Assembly (NCBI GenBank): GCA_032622095.1
Contig: CP136063.1
Span: 210,722,355 to 210,786,354 of the forward strand
Direction of reading: 5' to 3'
DNA length: 64,000 nucleotides
Source of the DNA: Siphonodentalium dalli
Lineage: Eukaryota; Mollusca; Scaphopoda; Gadilida; Siphonodentaliidae
The notes under the pieces are model-generated. The model was not told the origin of the DNA and made no database searches. It saw only the letters and a list, made by a program, of their open reading frames with translations. The position numbers and the translations under genes are program-made. Each line of letters starts with the position of its first letter. Position 1 is the first letter of the stretch. Shown here in pieces: positions 25,610 through 36,369 of the stretch.

Positions 25610-25980
25610 CTTTTGGGCCTACGTGGAGGGGGTGTCCACCTTGGGAACTACAACTGCACGCCTTGCACCAGACCAAACTACCATGCTCGCGAAATTCTAT
25701 TTGCACACCCCTTTAGGTTGAAAATTTTAAAATGGCATACCTCCAACTTGGGAATTACAACTGCACGCCTTGCACCAGACCAAACTACCATGCTCGCGAA
25801 ATTCTATTTGCACACCCATTTAGGTTGAAAATTTAAAAATGGTATACCTCCAACTTGACCCCCCCCCCCCTGTATTCGGTTTCCAACGGATGGCTATTTT
25901 AGACCGAAATTTTCACCAAAAGCACAAACATATGGGGCTGTTGGTCTAAAAACATATTCCCCACTAATATAATACTGGTT
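25610..25980. repeat. Dispersed C-run repeat family with a 107-bp tandem duplication
   Basis: CTTGGGAACTACAACTGCACGCC and CTCGCGAAATTCTATTTGCACACCC occur twice, 107 bases apart. They are followed by a 12-C run and 'GGTCTAAAAACATATTCCCCACTA'. Related text (C run, 'GAAATTTCATTTGCACCCC', TTTCCAACTG, GTTGGTCTAAAAAT...TTCCCCACTA) occurs at 62.22-62.55 kb, with weaker relatives at 30.9-31.0 and 45.63-45.83 kb. Confidence 0.7.
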
Positions 25981-26620
25981 GAAAATTCAAATGAGAACAA
26001 TTTCTATCTACATGATTGTGCATGATGAAAAATTTCCAATTAATGTGTCAGGCATGAAATTTCCAACTGTTGAACGTTTTAAAGAAAGTTGTGGGGAGAG
26101 ACACCCACAACAACCTCTTCCCTTTCCCTGTCGCCACGTCCCTGTTCACGACCCTGCACATGTATTGAATGCATTTGCTTCCTATGGAATATTGTTGATG
26201 CCACACGGGTGCGCTGTAATCGGCAAATGCGAAACAAATGTCCATTTCGTATTTGCAAATCCCAACCCGAAACAAACGAAGCAATCAGGAAATAGGAATT
26301 ATCTTAAGTATATATCTAGTCCGTGGGCCAAATCTCAGAAAACCTCAATTTAGATGTTGGCTTCATCCCCTCCCTCCAACAAAGGTTTCTATACACAAAA
26401 TTAAAGGTCATTATATGACGCGTCCGATTGTCTTTGCTGCCCGCTTCATTATGTATCCCAATATAGATTTTTCAGGGAAGACAACGCTTACCCCTAAAAT
26501 AAAATAACATTTGACCAATTTATAAGCCAGTTCGAAAAATATTGTGAAATTGCGGAAAAAAAATACTTGGATTTTGAAAAAAATTGCCACATATAATTGG
26601 TTATAACTTGTGACGCACAT
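25981..26620. other. No gene recognised
   Basis: Open frames at 25979-26353 and 26238-26507 (plus) have no recognised domain. The first is 124 codons and could in principle be an exon, but no start or splice evidence was found. Confidence 0.35.
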
Positions 26621-26623
26621 GGG

Positions 26624-26780
26624 TTATTTACGGAAGCGTATTAGGGACATAGTGAAAAAATAAAGAAATCAGAAAGTCGAAATTTTAACTTTAATCTCGA
26701 AATTTTAACTTTTTTCTCGAAATTTTAACTTTTATCTGGAAATTTTAACTTTTTTCTCGAAATTTTAACTTTTTTCTCGA
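26624..26780 (+). repeat. 20-bp minisatellite plus conserved leader, upstream of the integrase gene
   Basis: Five copies of TCGAAATTTTAACTTTTTTC-type units follow a leader containing CGGAAGCGTATTAGGGACAT and GAAATCAGAAAG. The same leader and minisatellite recur in inverse orientation at 48942-49052, nearly identical over about 90 bases. The last unit ends five bases before the first ATG of the integrase frame. Confidence 0.85.
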
Positions 26781-26821
26781 TATATATGGGGTTCAAGTAC
26801 AGTTCACATCATACTCTAAAA

Positions 26822-27661
26822 ATGTCACCGAAAGCGAGGGAGGAACTTGTCAGATTTTACTTCACTCTTGGTTTGAGTTTCGGTGAGATTTCCGTCACCC
26901 TTGCGCATAGACATGCAATCGTTGTAAGCGAGCGGCATTTGAAAAGGATAACTAAGCGGATGCGATTATATCGGCGAAAATACGGATCGGACATTCTTAA
27001 CGTTGCCACATACATCCAGAGGCAAATCGACCTATCAGGGCAGATGCATGGATATCGATGGATGCACTTGAAGTGTGTTCAAATGGGATATGTCGTGTCT
27101 CAGGAAACTGTGAGGATTCTGCTAAATCTGATTGACCCAGAAGGCACTAAACTACGAAAACGTAATCGACTCAGGAGCAGACAGTATAGGTGAAAAGGAC
27201 CGAACTACACGTGGCACATTGATGGGTACGACAAGCTCAAACCATACGGCATAATTATGTATCCATGGTTGCATTGATGGGTTTTCTCGTAACCTGATTT
27301 GGCTCGAAGCGTACACCACCAATAACGATCCTAAAGTGAGTGCCGGCTACTATACACGAATGCAGTCAAATGCCGCCGTGGAGTTCCACTTTGTGTTCGG
27401 GCGGATCGGGGAACAGAAAATGGTCATATAGAACAGATACAAATATTCCTGAAGAACGGAGATCAGACAGAGAATGCGAAAGATTTCATATACGGAAAAA
27501 GTACCACAAATCAGCGTATAGAGTCATTTTGGTCTATTCTCCGCAGACAGAATGCCCAATACTGGATAAACCTTTTCGAAAAGTTGAAAGAAGATGGAGA
27601 TTATGATGGTGAATTTGTCGATAGAAACCTTGTACAGTTTTGCCTCCTAACGCTGATACAG
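26822..27661 (+). pseudogene. Integrase-core (rve, DDE) protein, exon 1, degraded
   Basis: This is exon 1 of a metazoan integrase-core gene family recognised from its signatures. It starts with a helical N-terminus (FYFTLGLSFGEISVTL), followed by RRKYGSD and HGYRWMHLKCVQMG. Next comes DPEGTKLRKRNRLRSRQY, then the catalytic domain. The catalytic part shows WHIDGYDKLKPYGI (first Asp), CIDGFSR, LEAYTTNNDPKV, VRADRGTENG (second Asp) and TTNQRIESFW (catalytic Glu), then QFCLLTLIQ. The exon ends at 27661 with CAG|GTAAGT. Breaks: an in-frame TGA at 27190 just before KGPNYTW, a frameshift near 27258-27270, and another near 27360-27375. ATG at 26786 is possible, but 26822 (MSPKARE) fits a usual start better. 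With these lesions it cannot encode an intact protein unless the assembly has errors. The family is not tied here to any known transposon or virus. Confidence 0.75.
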
Positions 27662-27837
27662 GTAAGTGGCATAATTAATTATTAATTATAGACCATAGAA
27701 CTTACTATGCCCAATCTCCACGAATTTCATTGTTATTCTTTGTGGATAACATATATACGATGGGATCCCTTTCTGTCGTCACGTTCGCACCATACATTGG
27801 CATTGAAAGAAGCATGGCATATGTCGGCTTTATTTAA

Positions 27838-28257
27838 AGATGCTCTATCCGATTAAACGCCCCTGTATTGCTATTTCTTCGACTTCGGGGGTAAAATATA
27901 TTAGATTCGAGTCGAGGAACCCACCCTTCAAATTTCGGAGTGATCAGATATCGATGTTTGAAATCTGTTATTTCTGGCTAATCTGCTCGAGATGCGTACT
28001 TAAAATCGTTATTGGCGATCTAGCAATACATAAGATAGATAACTCTTTATACAATCAAGTGTCATTCTGTTAATAGTTTGACAAATTTCGTCGAACAATA
28101 TGTTCATAAACACGTTTTGGAAACTTATAAACCTTAGTTGATTGCGGATAGCATTATCTTGTTGTAAATAACCGAATTTGATAAGTAAAGCCTATTTGAA
28201 GAAATGTTGTTGTTGGAATCTAATGATACGAGAACCGCCTGATCGGGTTGACTACCT
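27838..28257. mobile_element. TTAA MITE, family C, copy 2 (diverged)
   Basis: TTAA at 27834-27837 on the left; the right flank has decayed to TTGA. It shares TCCGAT...ACGC, CTTCGGGGGTAAAA, GTCGAGGAACCCACCC and TGATCAGATATCGAT with 24768-25220 and ends GGTTGACTACCT. It is older than copy 1, judging by its mismatches. Confidence 0.8.
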
Positions 28258-28400
28258 TTGATTTACCAAATTATTCTTTGTAGCGCGATCTACGTGGTAT
28301 TTTATGTGCTGACCATCGTGAAACCCGAAAAAGACCCCGTGTGACATGACTTTTAACTATGCACACCGCCTGGTCCTATCGAACTGATGCATGGTTATAT

Positions 28401-28586
28401 AGTCCAAGTCTGCTCCTACGTAAACCAGATAGGATATATGGATAGCGAGATGCAGGTTTACGCCCAAGTCCATTCAGATAAGAGGGTTTATAGGAATGGT
28501 ATCCAGATGATCTTGGACGTAAACCGGCATCTCGCTATCCAAATATCCTAGCTGGTTTACGTGCTATAGTACGAGCCGACTTGGAA
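28401..28586. mobile_element. Foldback element
   Basis: The arms of about 75 nt share CCAAGTC, ACGTAAACCAG.TAGGATAT, GGATAGCGAGATGC and GGTTTACG in mirrored order. Confidence 0.75.
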
Positions 28587-29131
28587 TAATGCATGGTATA
28601 CGTGGGTGTGTTGCCATAGAAGGAATTGGAGTCGGGTTGGGTAGCCTGTGTCTGTGTGGTATGACCTTGACCTTGAAATGAGTGAATGTTACCTCATAAT
28701 CTCGAGAACGACTGGTCGTATGTGACAATTTGGTACCTATACACGCGTGTACAATTTGGCACGTGGAATGTTTTAAACTGGCACATATATTTTCTCAGGT
28801 CTGCCTGTCTGTATTCCATAGACTCGGAATCTGCTGGGGCGATTGGCTGGATACAGGTACTTTGAGCCTGAGATAGTTCAAATTTTGTTTATGGGGGGAC
28901 ATCTGGTCATGGACTCATGGGTAAACAAAAATACCGGGCACCATTTTTGCCATGAATTTATTATATTTTGATCGAATAATTTCGATCGCATCAGATATCA
29001 TGTAGGCCCTACGATGTAACCTTAACCATGAAATCGGTAGCAATGGCCTGAAACTGAAAGTTGCGATCGGGTTTTAAAACTGGTATTTCGCCATGCACGT
29101 TGACATAATTTGATCGGACCAGGTTTGCTTA

Positions 29132-30007
29132 TCTATATATACATTTGGGGATATCTGTTTGTCTGTACGCTTATAGACTCGAAAACGACTGAACGGATAG
29201 AGCTGAAATTTCGTATGTGGGATAAATCAACCAATCGGGTGTCATAAGTTATATGACGTGTTCGTGCGACATTGACCTTGCAACTGGTGACATTGACCTA
29301 TTATCTCGGAAACTACTGAACGGATCGAGCTCCAATTTGGTCCTGTTGTTGTGTATTGCGCTCTGAGTACGGGTGCAAAGTTTCGCACAGATTCGTCCAT
29401 CCGTTTCCGAGATGCCCTTGAACCGGGTATCGCGTTACCTTGAACGGGTATCTCGAAAACTACTGGTCCTATCGTGATGAAATTTTGAATGTTATGTTAT
29501 CTTTCGACGGGACAACGTTCGCGAGGCCGCGTTGTCCACCCGATATGACTTTGACCTTCAAATGGGTACCACGTGACATTGAACGGGTATCTTGAAAACT
29601 ACCGGTCCTATCGTGATGACAATTTGAATGTGATGTTACTTTTCGACGGGTATACTGTTTGTGCGGCCGCGTTGTCCACCCGATATGACATTGAGCTTGA
29701 AACGGGTACCGCGTGACATTGAACGGATATCTCGAAAACTACTGGTCATATCGTGATTAAATGTTGAATGTATTTTTCGACGGGTATAATACATTGTCCA
29801 CCGATTATGACCTTGGAGCGGGTACCGCGTAACCTTGACCTTGAAACGGGTACAGCTTGACCTTGAACGGGTATCTCGAAAACTACTGGTCCTATCGTGA
29901 TGAAATTTTGAATGTAAGGTTATTTTCGGATGACGATAACACCTTTCAACTTAAGCTACGTTTTCCACACAAAAAAAAAACCCGGACATCGCCGGGTACG
30001 CAGCTAG
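29132..30007 (+). mobile_element. Helitron-like non-autonomous element with internal tandem repeats
   Basis: The 5' end is TCTATATATACATTTGG, preceded by A. The 3' end is a hairpin CCCGGACATCGCCGGG (29981-29996) followed after 7 nt by CTAG (30004-30007) and then T. This matches Helitron rules (5' TC, 3' hairpin plus CTRR, insertion between A and T). The interior has about four units of about 141 bp (TCTCGAAAACTACTGGTCC, ATCGTGATGA, TTTCGACGGG, GTTGTCCACCCGAT). No Rep/helicase coding sequence, so it is non-autonomous. Confidence 0.7.
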
Positions 30008-30790
30008 TCTATTGTATTACTTTGGAACGTATCTCTGTATGTGGGTATGTATAGACTCGAAAAACTACTCGACCGATTCGATTCAAATTTGCATTTGTAG
30101 GTATATTATTATTCGGGACACAACATGGACTGGTCAAATTTCACGTGCGACCACCGTGCTCTTGACCTTGAACTCGCTCATATATGCTCTGATATGCATG
30201 TTTATTAAAAATTGAGGCTCTCGAAAACTACTCGACCAATCCGACTCAAATCTGGTATGTAGGGGCTATATTATAACTTGATCTGGGGAACAATATTTAC
30301 GGGTTCAAGCTCACGTGCGACCCCCGTGTCCTTGATATTGACCTTCACATCGCTCATATGCGCTCATTTAGACATGTTTCTGGAGACTCGAAAACTACTT
30401 GATCGATCCGACTCAAATCTGGTATGCTGGTCTAATTTTATCTGGGGAACAACATGGGTGAGTCAAATTTCACGTGCGACCCACCCGTGTCATTGACCTT
30501 GACTTTCATGTGCGCTCATATAGGGCCTAGGCATGTTTCTGGAGACTAGAAAACTACTCGACCGATCCGACTCAAATCTGGTATGTGGGCATATTTTGAT
30601 CTCGGAAACAACATGGGCGGGTCAAATTTCACGTGCGATTTCGTGTCCTTGACCTTCACATATATCATATGCGCTCATATAGGCATGTTTCTGGAGACTC
30701 GAAAACTACTTGCCCGATCCGACTCAAATTTGGTGTGGGTATATTTTGAACTGGGGAATAATATGAGCGGATCCAATTTCACATGCGGTT
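30008..30790 (+). repeat. Tandem array of about 160-bp units adjoining the Helitron-like element
   Basis: Five units carry GACTCGAAAACTACTCGACC, GATCCGACTCAAATCTGGTA, AACAACATGGG, TCAAATTTCACGTGCGA and CTTGACCTTGA. It starts immediately after the CTAG of the previous element with TCTATTG, so it may be a second head-to-tail Helitron-like copy. A matching 3' hairpin was not found. Confidence 0.75.
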
Positions 30791-31154
30791 CGGGTTTGCA
30801 TATTATGTATTAATGGGTCTATACAACTATGTTCATATATATGGCTATACCGACTGCAAGAGCCATTCATTATAGGCTAACATGTCTGTAATGGAGCTAT
30901 TGTGTACAAGGGGGGGGGGTGCAAAATGTGCATCTGGTCTGATTCAACGGGGGTGGTACAGTTGGAATTTCCAAGGTTGACATTCCCCCAAAACACAAAA
31001 CAAACCCTCTCTAGTCACTTATACATGTACCTGTCTGGACATATCTGCGCGTGATATCATTTTGGCATAATACTGCCAGCATGCGGTTCCTGCTACATGG
31101 AATGTATTAGTGAAACATTGGAATACATGTAATTATATATGCATTATTTTGCAG

Positions 31155-31481
31155 GTCGAGTTAAACGAGGTATGCACCATCTCGAACTCCCATCGCATAA
31201 GGTCAACAAAGAATCAAAGATCACCAAATGGGCGTCCGTTGCTCATGTACCAATTACCTGAACTATATGCTACAACTGATTATTTGCTGCCTGTGGACCA
31301 AACCAGAATTGTGTTCTCTGGAGAGGAAGTTATCTACAAATCCGAATATCCTTGTGATGACGACGTGTTTGAGTTATGCTGCATTCTGATGCAAGACAAT
31401 GCATGGGAACCCCCGGCTATTGCAGACGAGGCTATTGCATTGTATAACTCACTGAGGATCAAGTTCATTGATATGTTGTGA
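31155..31481 (+). pseudogene. Integrase-core gene, exon 2
   Basis: This exon follows TTATTTTGCAG and continues exon 1 in phase. It encodes VELNEVCTISNSHRIRSTKN, then SPNGRPLLMYQLPELYATTD, then an acidic tail (YPCDDDVFELCCILMQDNAW), ending ALYNSLRIKFIDML and a TGA stop. The arrangement 'E.....N.HRIR.....P.GRP..MY.LPELY' is the usual C-terminus of this integrase-core family. Unlike exon 1, it is unbroken over about 108 codons. An AATAAA at 31756-31761 lies inside the adjoining MITE and could act as a polyadenylation signal, which is speculative. Confidence 0.75.
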
Positions 31482-31527
31482 ACATTACCAATTAATGTTC
31501 GATTGTTCACTGGGGGTAAGCTGCTCC

Positions 31528-31952
31528 GTGGGAAGCGGTTCGCTTGTGATAAAAGCTCCAGTGCGCATGAGCGAAGCTCCAATGCACATCCGGTCGGAAG
31601 AAGTTATTTTATTTACAACATTCAAAGAACACAGATTGAAGGTAAGGAATAGAAACGAATTTCCACTGCTGCTCCCTTCTACGATAACATTTATAACAAA
31701 ATCAGGGACGTTTTTGTCACATCAGCTGCTTCTGCATGGTATGGAAATGTGTTCGAATAAATGCGATATGTAAATCACAGTTGAAGCATGTTGGTCATTT
31801 GTGATCGACGTTCCATAGAATAATGCTGTTTATAGAGATAATACGTACCATTTTGAATACTTCAGTTTCCTTTTTCACAAAATAATCACAGACGCACCGT
31901 CGCATTGTAAACTGCGCACTGGGGCTTTTATCACAAGCGAACCGCTTCCCAC
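31528..31952. mobile_element. TIR element with 40-bp ends
   Basis: The left arm 31528-31567 (GTGGGAAGCGGTTCGCTTGT, then GATAAAAGCTCCAGTGCGCA) is matched by the right arm 31913-31952 in reverse complement with about one mismatch. It lies 46 bp after the stop codon of integrase exon 2. No coding sequence. Confidence 0.8.
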
Positions 31953-32108
31953 AGAGACATAGCATAATTTCCTTTTTTTCTTACCACGCACGCCATTGGG
32001 TTTTCCTCTCATATAACGTCGGGGAGCGTAAACTTCTTATCTCGTTGTTACTGCGCCGCGGACGCCCACAGTACATCAAACCAAAAGTATCTTTAGAAGG
32101 TGAATTAA

Positions 32109-32551
32109 AGGCCCACTTAATTTTCGAACCCCCAGATCACATTATATAAAACATATATCATATTATATATCATTTGAAAGAGGAAGCTCCGAAACATTGT
32201 ATAATCAACTTATGTGGTGCAATAAACTATGATCTCATTAGTTTCTGCTATGCTCAAAAAACTCAAAAAAAAACGCATCTATGTGTATTATTTTCAATGA
32301 AAGAGGAATAACTCTATTGAATTATTAGAAGAGTTCCCCCTTTTGCAACATAATTCAACAGAGTTATTCCTCTTTCATTGAAAATAATACACATAGATGC
32401 GTTTTTTAGCATAGCAGAAACTAATGAGTTCATAGTTTATTTCACCAGAAGGTTGATAATACAATGTTTTGGAGCGTCCACTTTCAAATGATATATAATA
32501 TGGTATATATCTTATATATGTCATCTGGGGTTTCGAAAATTAAGTGGGCCT
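32109..32551. mobile_element. TTAA-flanked palindromic MITE, family A, copy 1
   Basis: TTAA at 32105-32108 and 32552-32555. The ends AGGCCCACTTAATTTTCGAA and TTCGAAAATTAAGTGGGCCT are perfect inverted repeats. The arms pair over almost their whole length of about 200 nt (TTTCAATGAAAGAGGAATAA / TTATTCCTCTTTCATTGAAA and others). A second copy lies at 46479-46926. Confidence 0.9.
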
Positions 32552-32681
32552 TTAACAACTCATGTAAACAGGTTTTGAAAAGTGTGATATATACTTAGGT
32601 CCTGGCGACATAATCGGATCCTTATGATAACTCAGTTTATTTCCACTTATATACCGATAACATATAGTGTCACACAATTTG

Positions 32682-32752
32682 TTTTAAAAGAAAAACTAAA
32701 ATTTGTTCGCACACTATAAGTGTGCGAACAAATTCTAGTTTTTCTTTTAAAA
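32682..32752. repeat. Near-perfect hairpin
   Basis: TTTTAAAAGAAAAACTA and its complement flank AATTTGTTCGCACACT / AGTGTGCGAACAAATT, giving arms of about 34 nt with one mismatch and a tiny loop. Confidence 0.85.
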
Positions 32753-32759
32753 TTTCTTC

Positions 32760-33880
32760 GATACGTTGTACGATAACAATCACTTTTCAAGGTAAGTTAA
32801 GGTGGGATATCTCTCCCGGTTGAGGGGTTGCCATGCCGATGAGAGTGTGTTATAGGACTGGAGGCTCATTTTTGACGAAAACTGCGCGCACAGACTAACG
32901 TAATTTATACAATATTACAACTGCAGGTCTAGGTTTGGAGTATCAGAAACCAATAGCACTTTCCGAATAGATGTAGGCTAAGTGACAGAAAACAATGCGT
33001 TGGGAAATTGCTTTGACATTCGTGACAAACAACGCAAAAACCACATTTACCCCAAAAAAATAACTTGGTGAGTGACGTGTGATAACATGTCCCCGACTAC
33101 AATTCCATTTGAAATCATTTCACAATTGCTATAATAAAGTAAATAAACGAGTTTATTCAGTGGAAGACATCATGTTTTTCCTGTATACCACGTCAGTTGT
33201 CAATTGAAGCCGGTAATTTAATGTGAACGAAGGCGCTTACCACACTGTCTACATATGTTTAGATATATATACGAACTCAATTCATGAAGTTAACGCAACC
33301 AAACCGATGTTAGTCCTAATAATCAGGAATATACGTAATTTGACACGAAAGTTAGATCCTTATATATCATTTTGACCATAAGATATCACTCATTTTCAAT
33401 ATATATATATATATATGTATTCATTTGTTGGGTAAAATCGAGTATTTAAAAATAATATTGGGCTTTGAAACCACTATACCACCATCTTAGTAGACCCAAA
33501 ACCCACTATTACCCGAAAACGCCGGAAAGAAAAACTCAATCAGGTTGATAGAGTGATGATATAGGATATTTTTCTAACGTCAAACCATTTATATGGTGAC
33601 GGTTACCCACATGTGTGTCAACACTCTAATTTCAGAGCCATACTAAATATTAAGCAGTAGGCCCTACTATATATATATATTATACGTCTAAGGTGATACA
33701 CAATCAACCAATTTCGTTGTCCAAATCTGATACAGGAAGGTATGCTCTATCACGGTATAACTGCATTTAGACCTGTTTAGACAGTCATATTTCTTTTAAG
33801 GTTATACATACTTAAATCATGACTGTGACGTCATTCCAGTGTAGTCTTGGTCCGGTAAATGGCATAATGGATCCAGATAG
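32760..33880. other. No gene recognised
   Basis: AT-rich, with short TATA microsatellites near 33397 and 33670. No coding feature supported. Confidence 0.45.
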
Positions 33881-33888
33881 CTCACTAA

Positions 33889-34048
33889 CTTGAGCGATAC
33901 CGTCCATTATTAAAATAATAGACATTATATGTGTTCATTATTTTAATAATGGACGGTCCATTGTTCTGATAGTGGGACGGAACATATTAAAATACGTGAA
34001 TATTACATATATTGCCTATCATTTTAATGATGGACGGTATCGCTCAAG
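33889..34048. mobile_element. Foldback with TTGAGCGATACCGTCCAT ends
   Basis: The left TTGAGCGATACCGTCCATTA and the right mirrored TAATGATGGACGGTATCGCTCAA-type end define a 160-bp element. An extra internal copy of the TTTTAATAATGGACGG block at about 33942-33959 makes three copies of the motif in all. Confidence 0.75.
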
Positions 34049-34080
34049 GTAAACTCTCGTGAAGGGAACATTCAAAGCAC

Positions 34081-34288
34081 GATGTCTTCCGATGATGATA
34101 ATATTTTCATTACACAATCCACGTTTTTGGACCCTCAGAGCAATGACGGAATTTTGAGCGATGCGCTAGACCTCGCAAGTCGACACTAACAAGCGTATCC
34201 TGGCGCATCGCTCAAAATTCCGTCATTGCTCTGAGGGTCCAAGAACGTGGATTGTGTAATGAAAATAGTATCATCGTCGGAAGACATC
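34081..34288. mobile_element. Long hairpin element, 208 bp
   Basis: The arms of about 90 nt are nearly perfect: GATGTCTTCCGATGATGATA / mirrored TATCATCGTCGGAAGACATC, CCCTCAGAGCAATGACGGAA and AATTTTGAGCGATGCGC with their complements. The loop is about 30 nt. Confidence 0.85.
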
Positions 34289-34551
34289 TTGCCTTAGGAA
34301 GTTTGCAATGAAATGAAATGCCAATAAGTTGACAATGGGGGCGGAATCACATGATCGCGGGTGACGTGACTCAGCATGTCAAAGTCTAATAAGTTGACAA
34401 TGGGGCGGAGTCAGATGATGTTTTGGACGATTCAACTGATCCGGATAACAATTGGCCCACGAGGGCAACTCACGGCTGAGTACTGCGCTCTTCCTAATCA
34501 TGGGTCACGTGACTCAGTGTTGACAATTTGATGTTGTCATGATTTAAGTCG

Positions 34552-34645
34552 GAAAATAGCCTCAAACTGTACATTATTCCCGAGAATGGATTGATCTCGC
34601 CGCGCAATCCATTCTCGGGAATAGGGTACAGTTTGGGGCCATTCT
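34552..34645. repeat. Hairpin
   Basis: CTCAAACTGTAC and ATTCCCGAGAATGGATTG pair with CAATCCATTCTCGGGAAT and GTACAGTTTGGGG. The arms are about 40 nt. Confidence 0.85.
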
Positions 34646-35027
34646 CCTATTCTTCTTTGGCACGGGAACTGATATAAATTGTGTTATTGTCATTCCTCAA
34701 TTTCTGGGGGGGGGGGGGGTAAATCAATGTAACGGTTGTACCTTGAAAGTTGAAATAAAAACTAGTCAACTACAATCTAAACTTCAGTCGACTATAATGT
34801 TAAGTCTATATCATGTCTATGCTCCAGACCCCCACTATCCAGAACGGAACTCATGTCAGAGCGAAACTGAGGGTAGCTGTCGTACTCTTTTGGCAATTGC
34901 AGTACACGTCCGCATGTTCTGGCAATTGGCCTTTTTTCGAAGTCACTCATTTCTGTGAAAAATACAGATATTGTAGAAGTGCAATCCAGTATGGTATTGA
35001 ACCCAGTGCAGAATCTTAGAAGTAATG

Positions 35028-35111
35028 GTTAGAGCACAAGAATAGTTCTTTACCAGAATAAATCGAGTCGGAGATTTGTTCTGGTAAAGAAACTATTCGC
35101 GTGCTCTGACC
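35028..35111. repeat. Hairpin
   Basis: GGTTAGAGCACAAGAATAGT and TCTTTACCAGAATAAATC mirror GATTTGTTCTGGTAAAGA and ACTATTCGCGTGCTCTGACC. The arms are about 38 nt with few mismatches. Confidence 0.85.
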
Positions 35112-35900
35112 GACTTAGAGCACAATTGACCGCACATAATGCGATTATCTCGAAATACGCAATTGATCGTGCGTTGAACACGACGTACAATCCGTGCGCT
35201 GGCCGAGATGAACACAATGACCCGTTAGCCACACCAATCATCGTGATTACCCATGCAGTGATCGCCGTTGAATGTGAATAAATATGTCCGAAACGACACG
35301 GATTAACGTGTGACCCGTTTACACAAACCAAGTCACTCGCAGATGTTTTTGGAAAGTCAAATGTGGAAGTCGCATGATTGTGTCTTACTATTATTATATA
35401 CATTGTATAAGTGGATCATGAATTCCGAAGAAGTCTGTCTGCCAGAATGATGACATGGAATTTTGACCTGTAACCAACTACTTTTGCCAAAGGTAATGCT
35501 GCACATCCTTATTATGTGATAAACGTGTCGCCTTTTCAAGAAACTGTTTCGAAATTACTATACCATAATAGTCCATTGGTTCCTCCAGATTATCCAGATA
35601 CAAGTTATGTTGTTAGTTATATCGGATATGTGGAGCGCTATATTGTGAAGTGGTGATTCTGTTGGATCATTGGATCTATCACTATATTTAGTGGTTCTAA
35701 ATGTAAATGCTAATTCGTTTAGTTTCATCGTTGGATTAGTGGTCCTGAGAATATTTTCGGAACTGGATTAGTTTTGTGGAATAATTATAATAAATGTAAT
35801 TATGCTACTAGTTAATAAATAATTCAACCAATGCATGTGTTGCTATTGGCCACCCCCCCCCCCCCCCCCCCCCCGTTCGTCCTGTTGATATATATTGTAA
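35112..35900. other. No gene recognised; poly(C) run
   Basis: The 117-codon minus-strand frame at 35050-35403 is unrecognised and overlaps the hairpin at 35028-35111, so it was not called. An uninterrupted C run of more than 20 bases lies at about 35853-35874. Confidence 0.5.
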
Positions 35901-36314
35901 TTTTGGTAAATCACACCCAATTCCCAAGGCTGGCAAAACTAATATTTCAGTGATATCCCATTGTTCGACACGCGCCACTCTTAACAAACAAATCGCCGCG
36001 GTCGTTTCGATGTAGCTTCAGTTATTATACAAGAGGACATGCACCCCCCCCCCCCCCCCACCGGCACTCCCCTTATACGCCGTCCCTATATATGGGCCTG
36101 CTTAGTATATTAGAGGTGCATAAATAGTAACGGCGTATAATGGCAGTGTGTTTGGGGGAAGCACAGCGCTGTTCGTGCCCCTGTGGCCTCTGGTAATTGA
36201 AGCTACTTCGAAGTGCCCGTGCGATTTGTCTGTTGTGAGTTGCGTGTGCCTAACAATGGGGTAATCATTGAACTATTCATTCGCCAGCCTTGGGAATCGT
36301 GTGCTTTACCAAAA
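35901..36314. mobile_element. Long-TIR MITE
   Basis: The arms are about 120 nt: TTTTGGTAAATCACACCC, ATTCCCAAGGCTGGC, CCCATTGTT and GTAGCTTCA reappear mirrored as GAAGCTACTTCG, AACAATGGGG, GCCAGCCTTGGGAAT and GTGCTTTACCAAAA. A C run occupies the centre. Its right end lies only 56 bp from the last codon of the HECT-like reading frame. Confidence 0.75.
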
Positions 36315-36369
36315 AATCAGGGAACGATTGCAACAATGGGATTGTGCTCTGAATAGTTTTAAAATTATT

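Larger units (their letters stand above)
27662..31154 (+). other. Intron of the integrase gene
   Basis: It begins GTAAGT and ends TTATTTTGCAG. Exon 1 ends on a complete Gln codon and exon 2 opens GTC GAG, so the intron is phase 0. It has filled with mobile DNA: a family C MITE, a foldback, a Helitron-like unit and a second tandem array. The correct splice boundaries argue that this was once a genuinely spliced host-type gene and not a simple intronless insertion. Confidence 0.7.

Noticed and set aside
29857-30813. Several plus-strand frames of 65-76 codons
   Set aside because: They share repeated peptides (SDSNLV, NNMGGSNFTC) generated by the 141- and 160-bp tandem arrays.
35050-35403. 117-codon minus-strand frame
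   Set aside because: It has no recognisable motif, and one end lies in a perfect hairpin.
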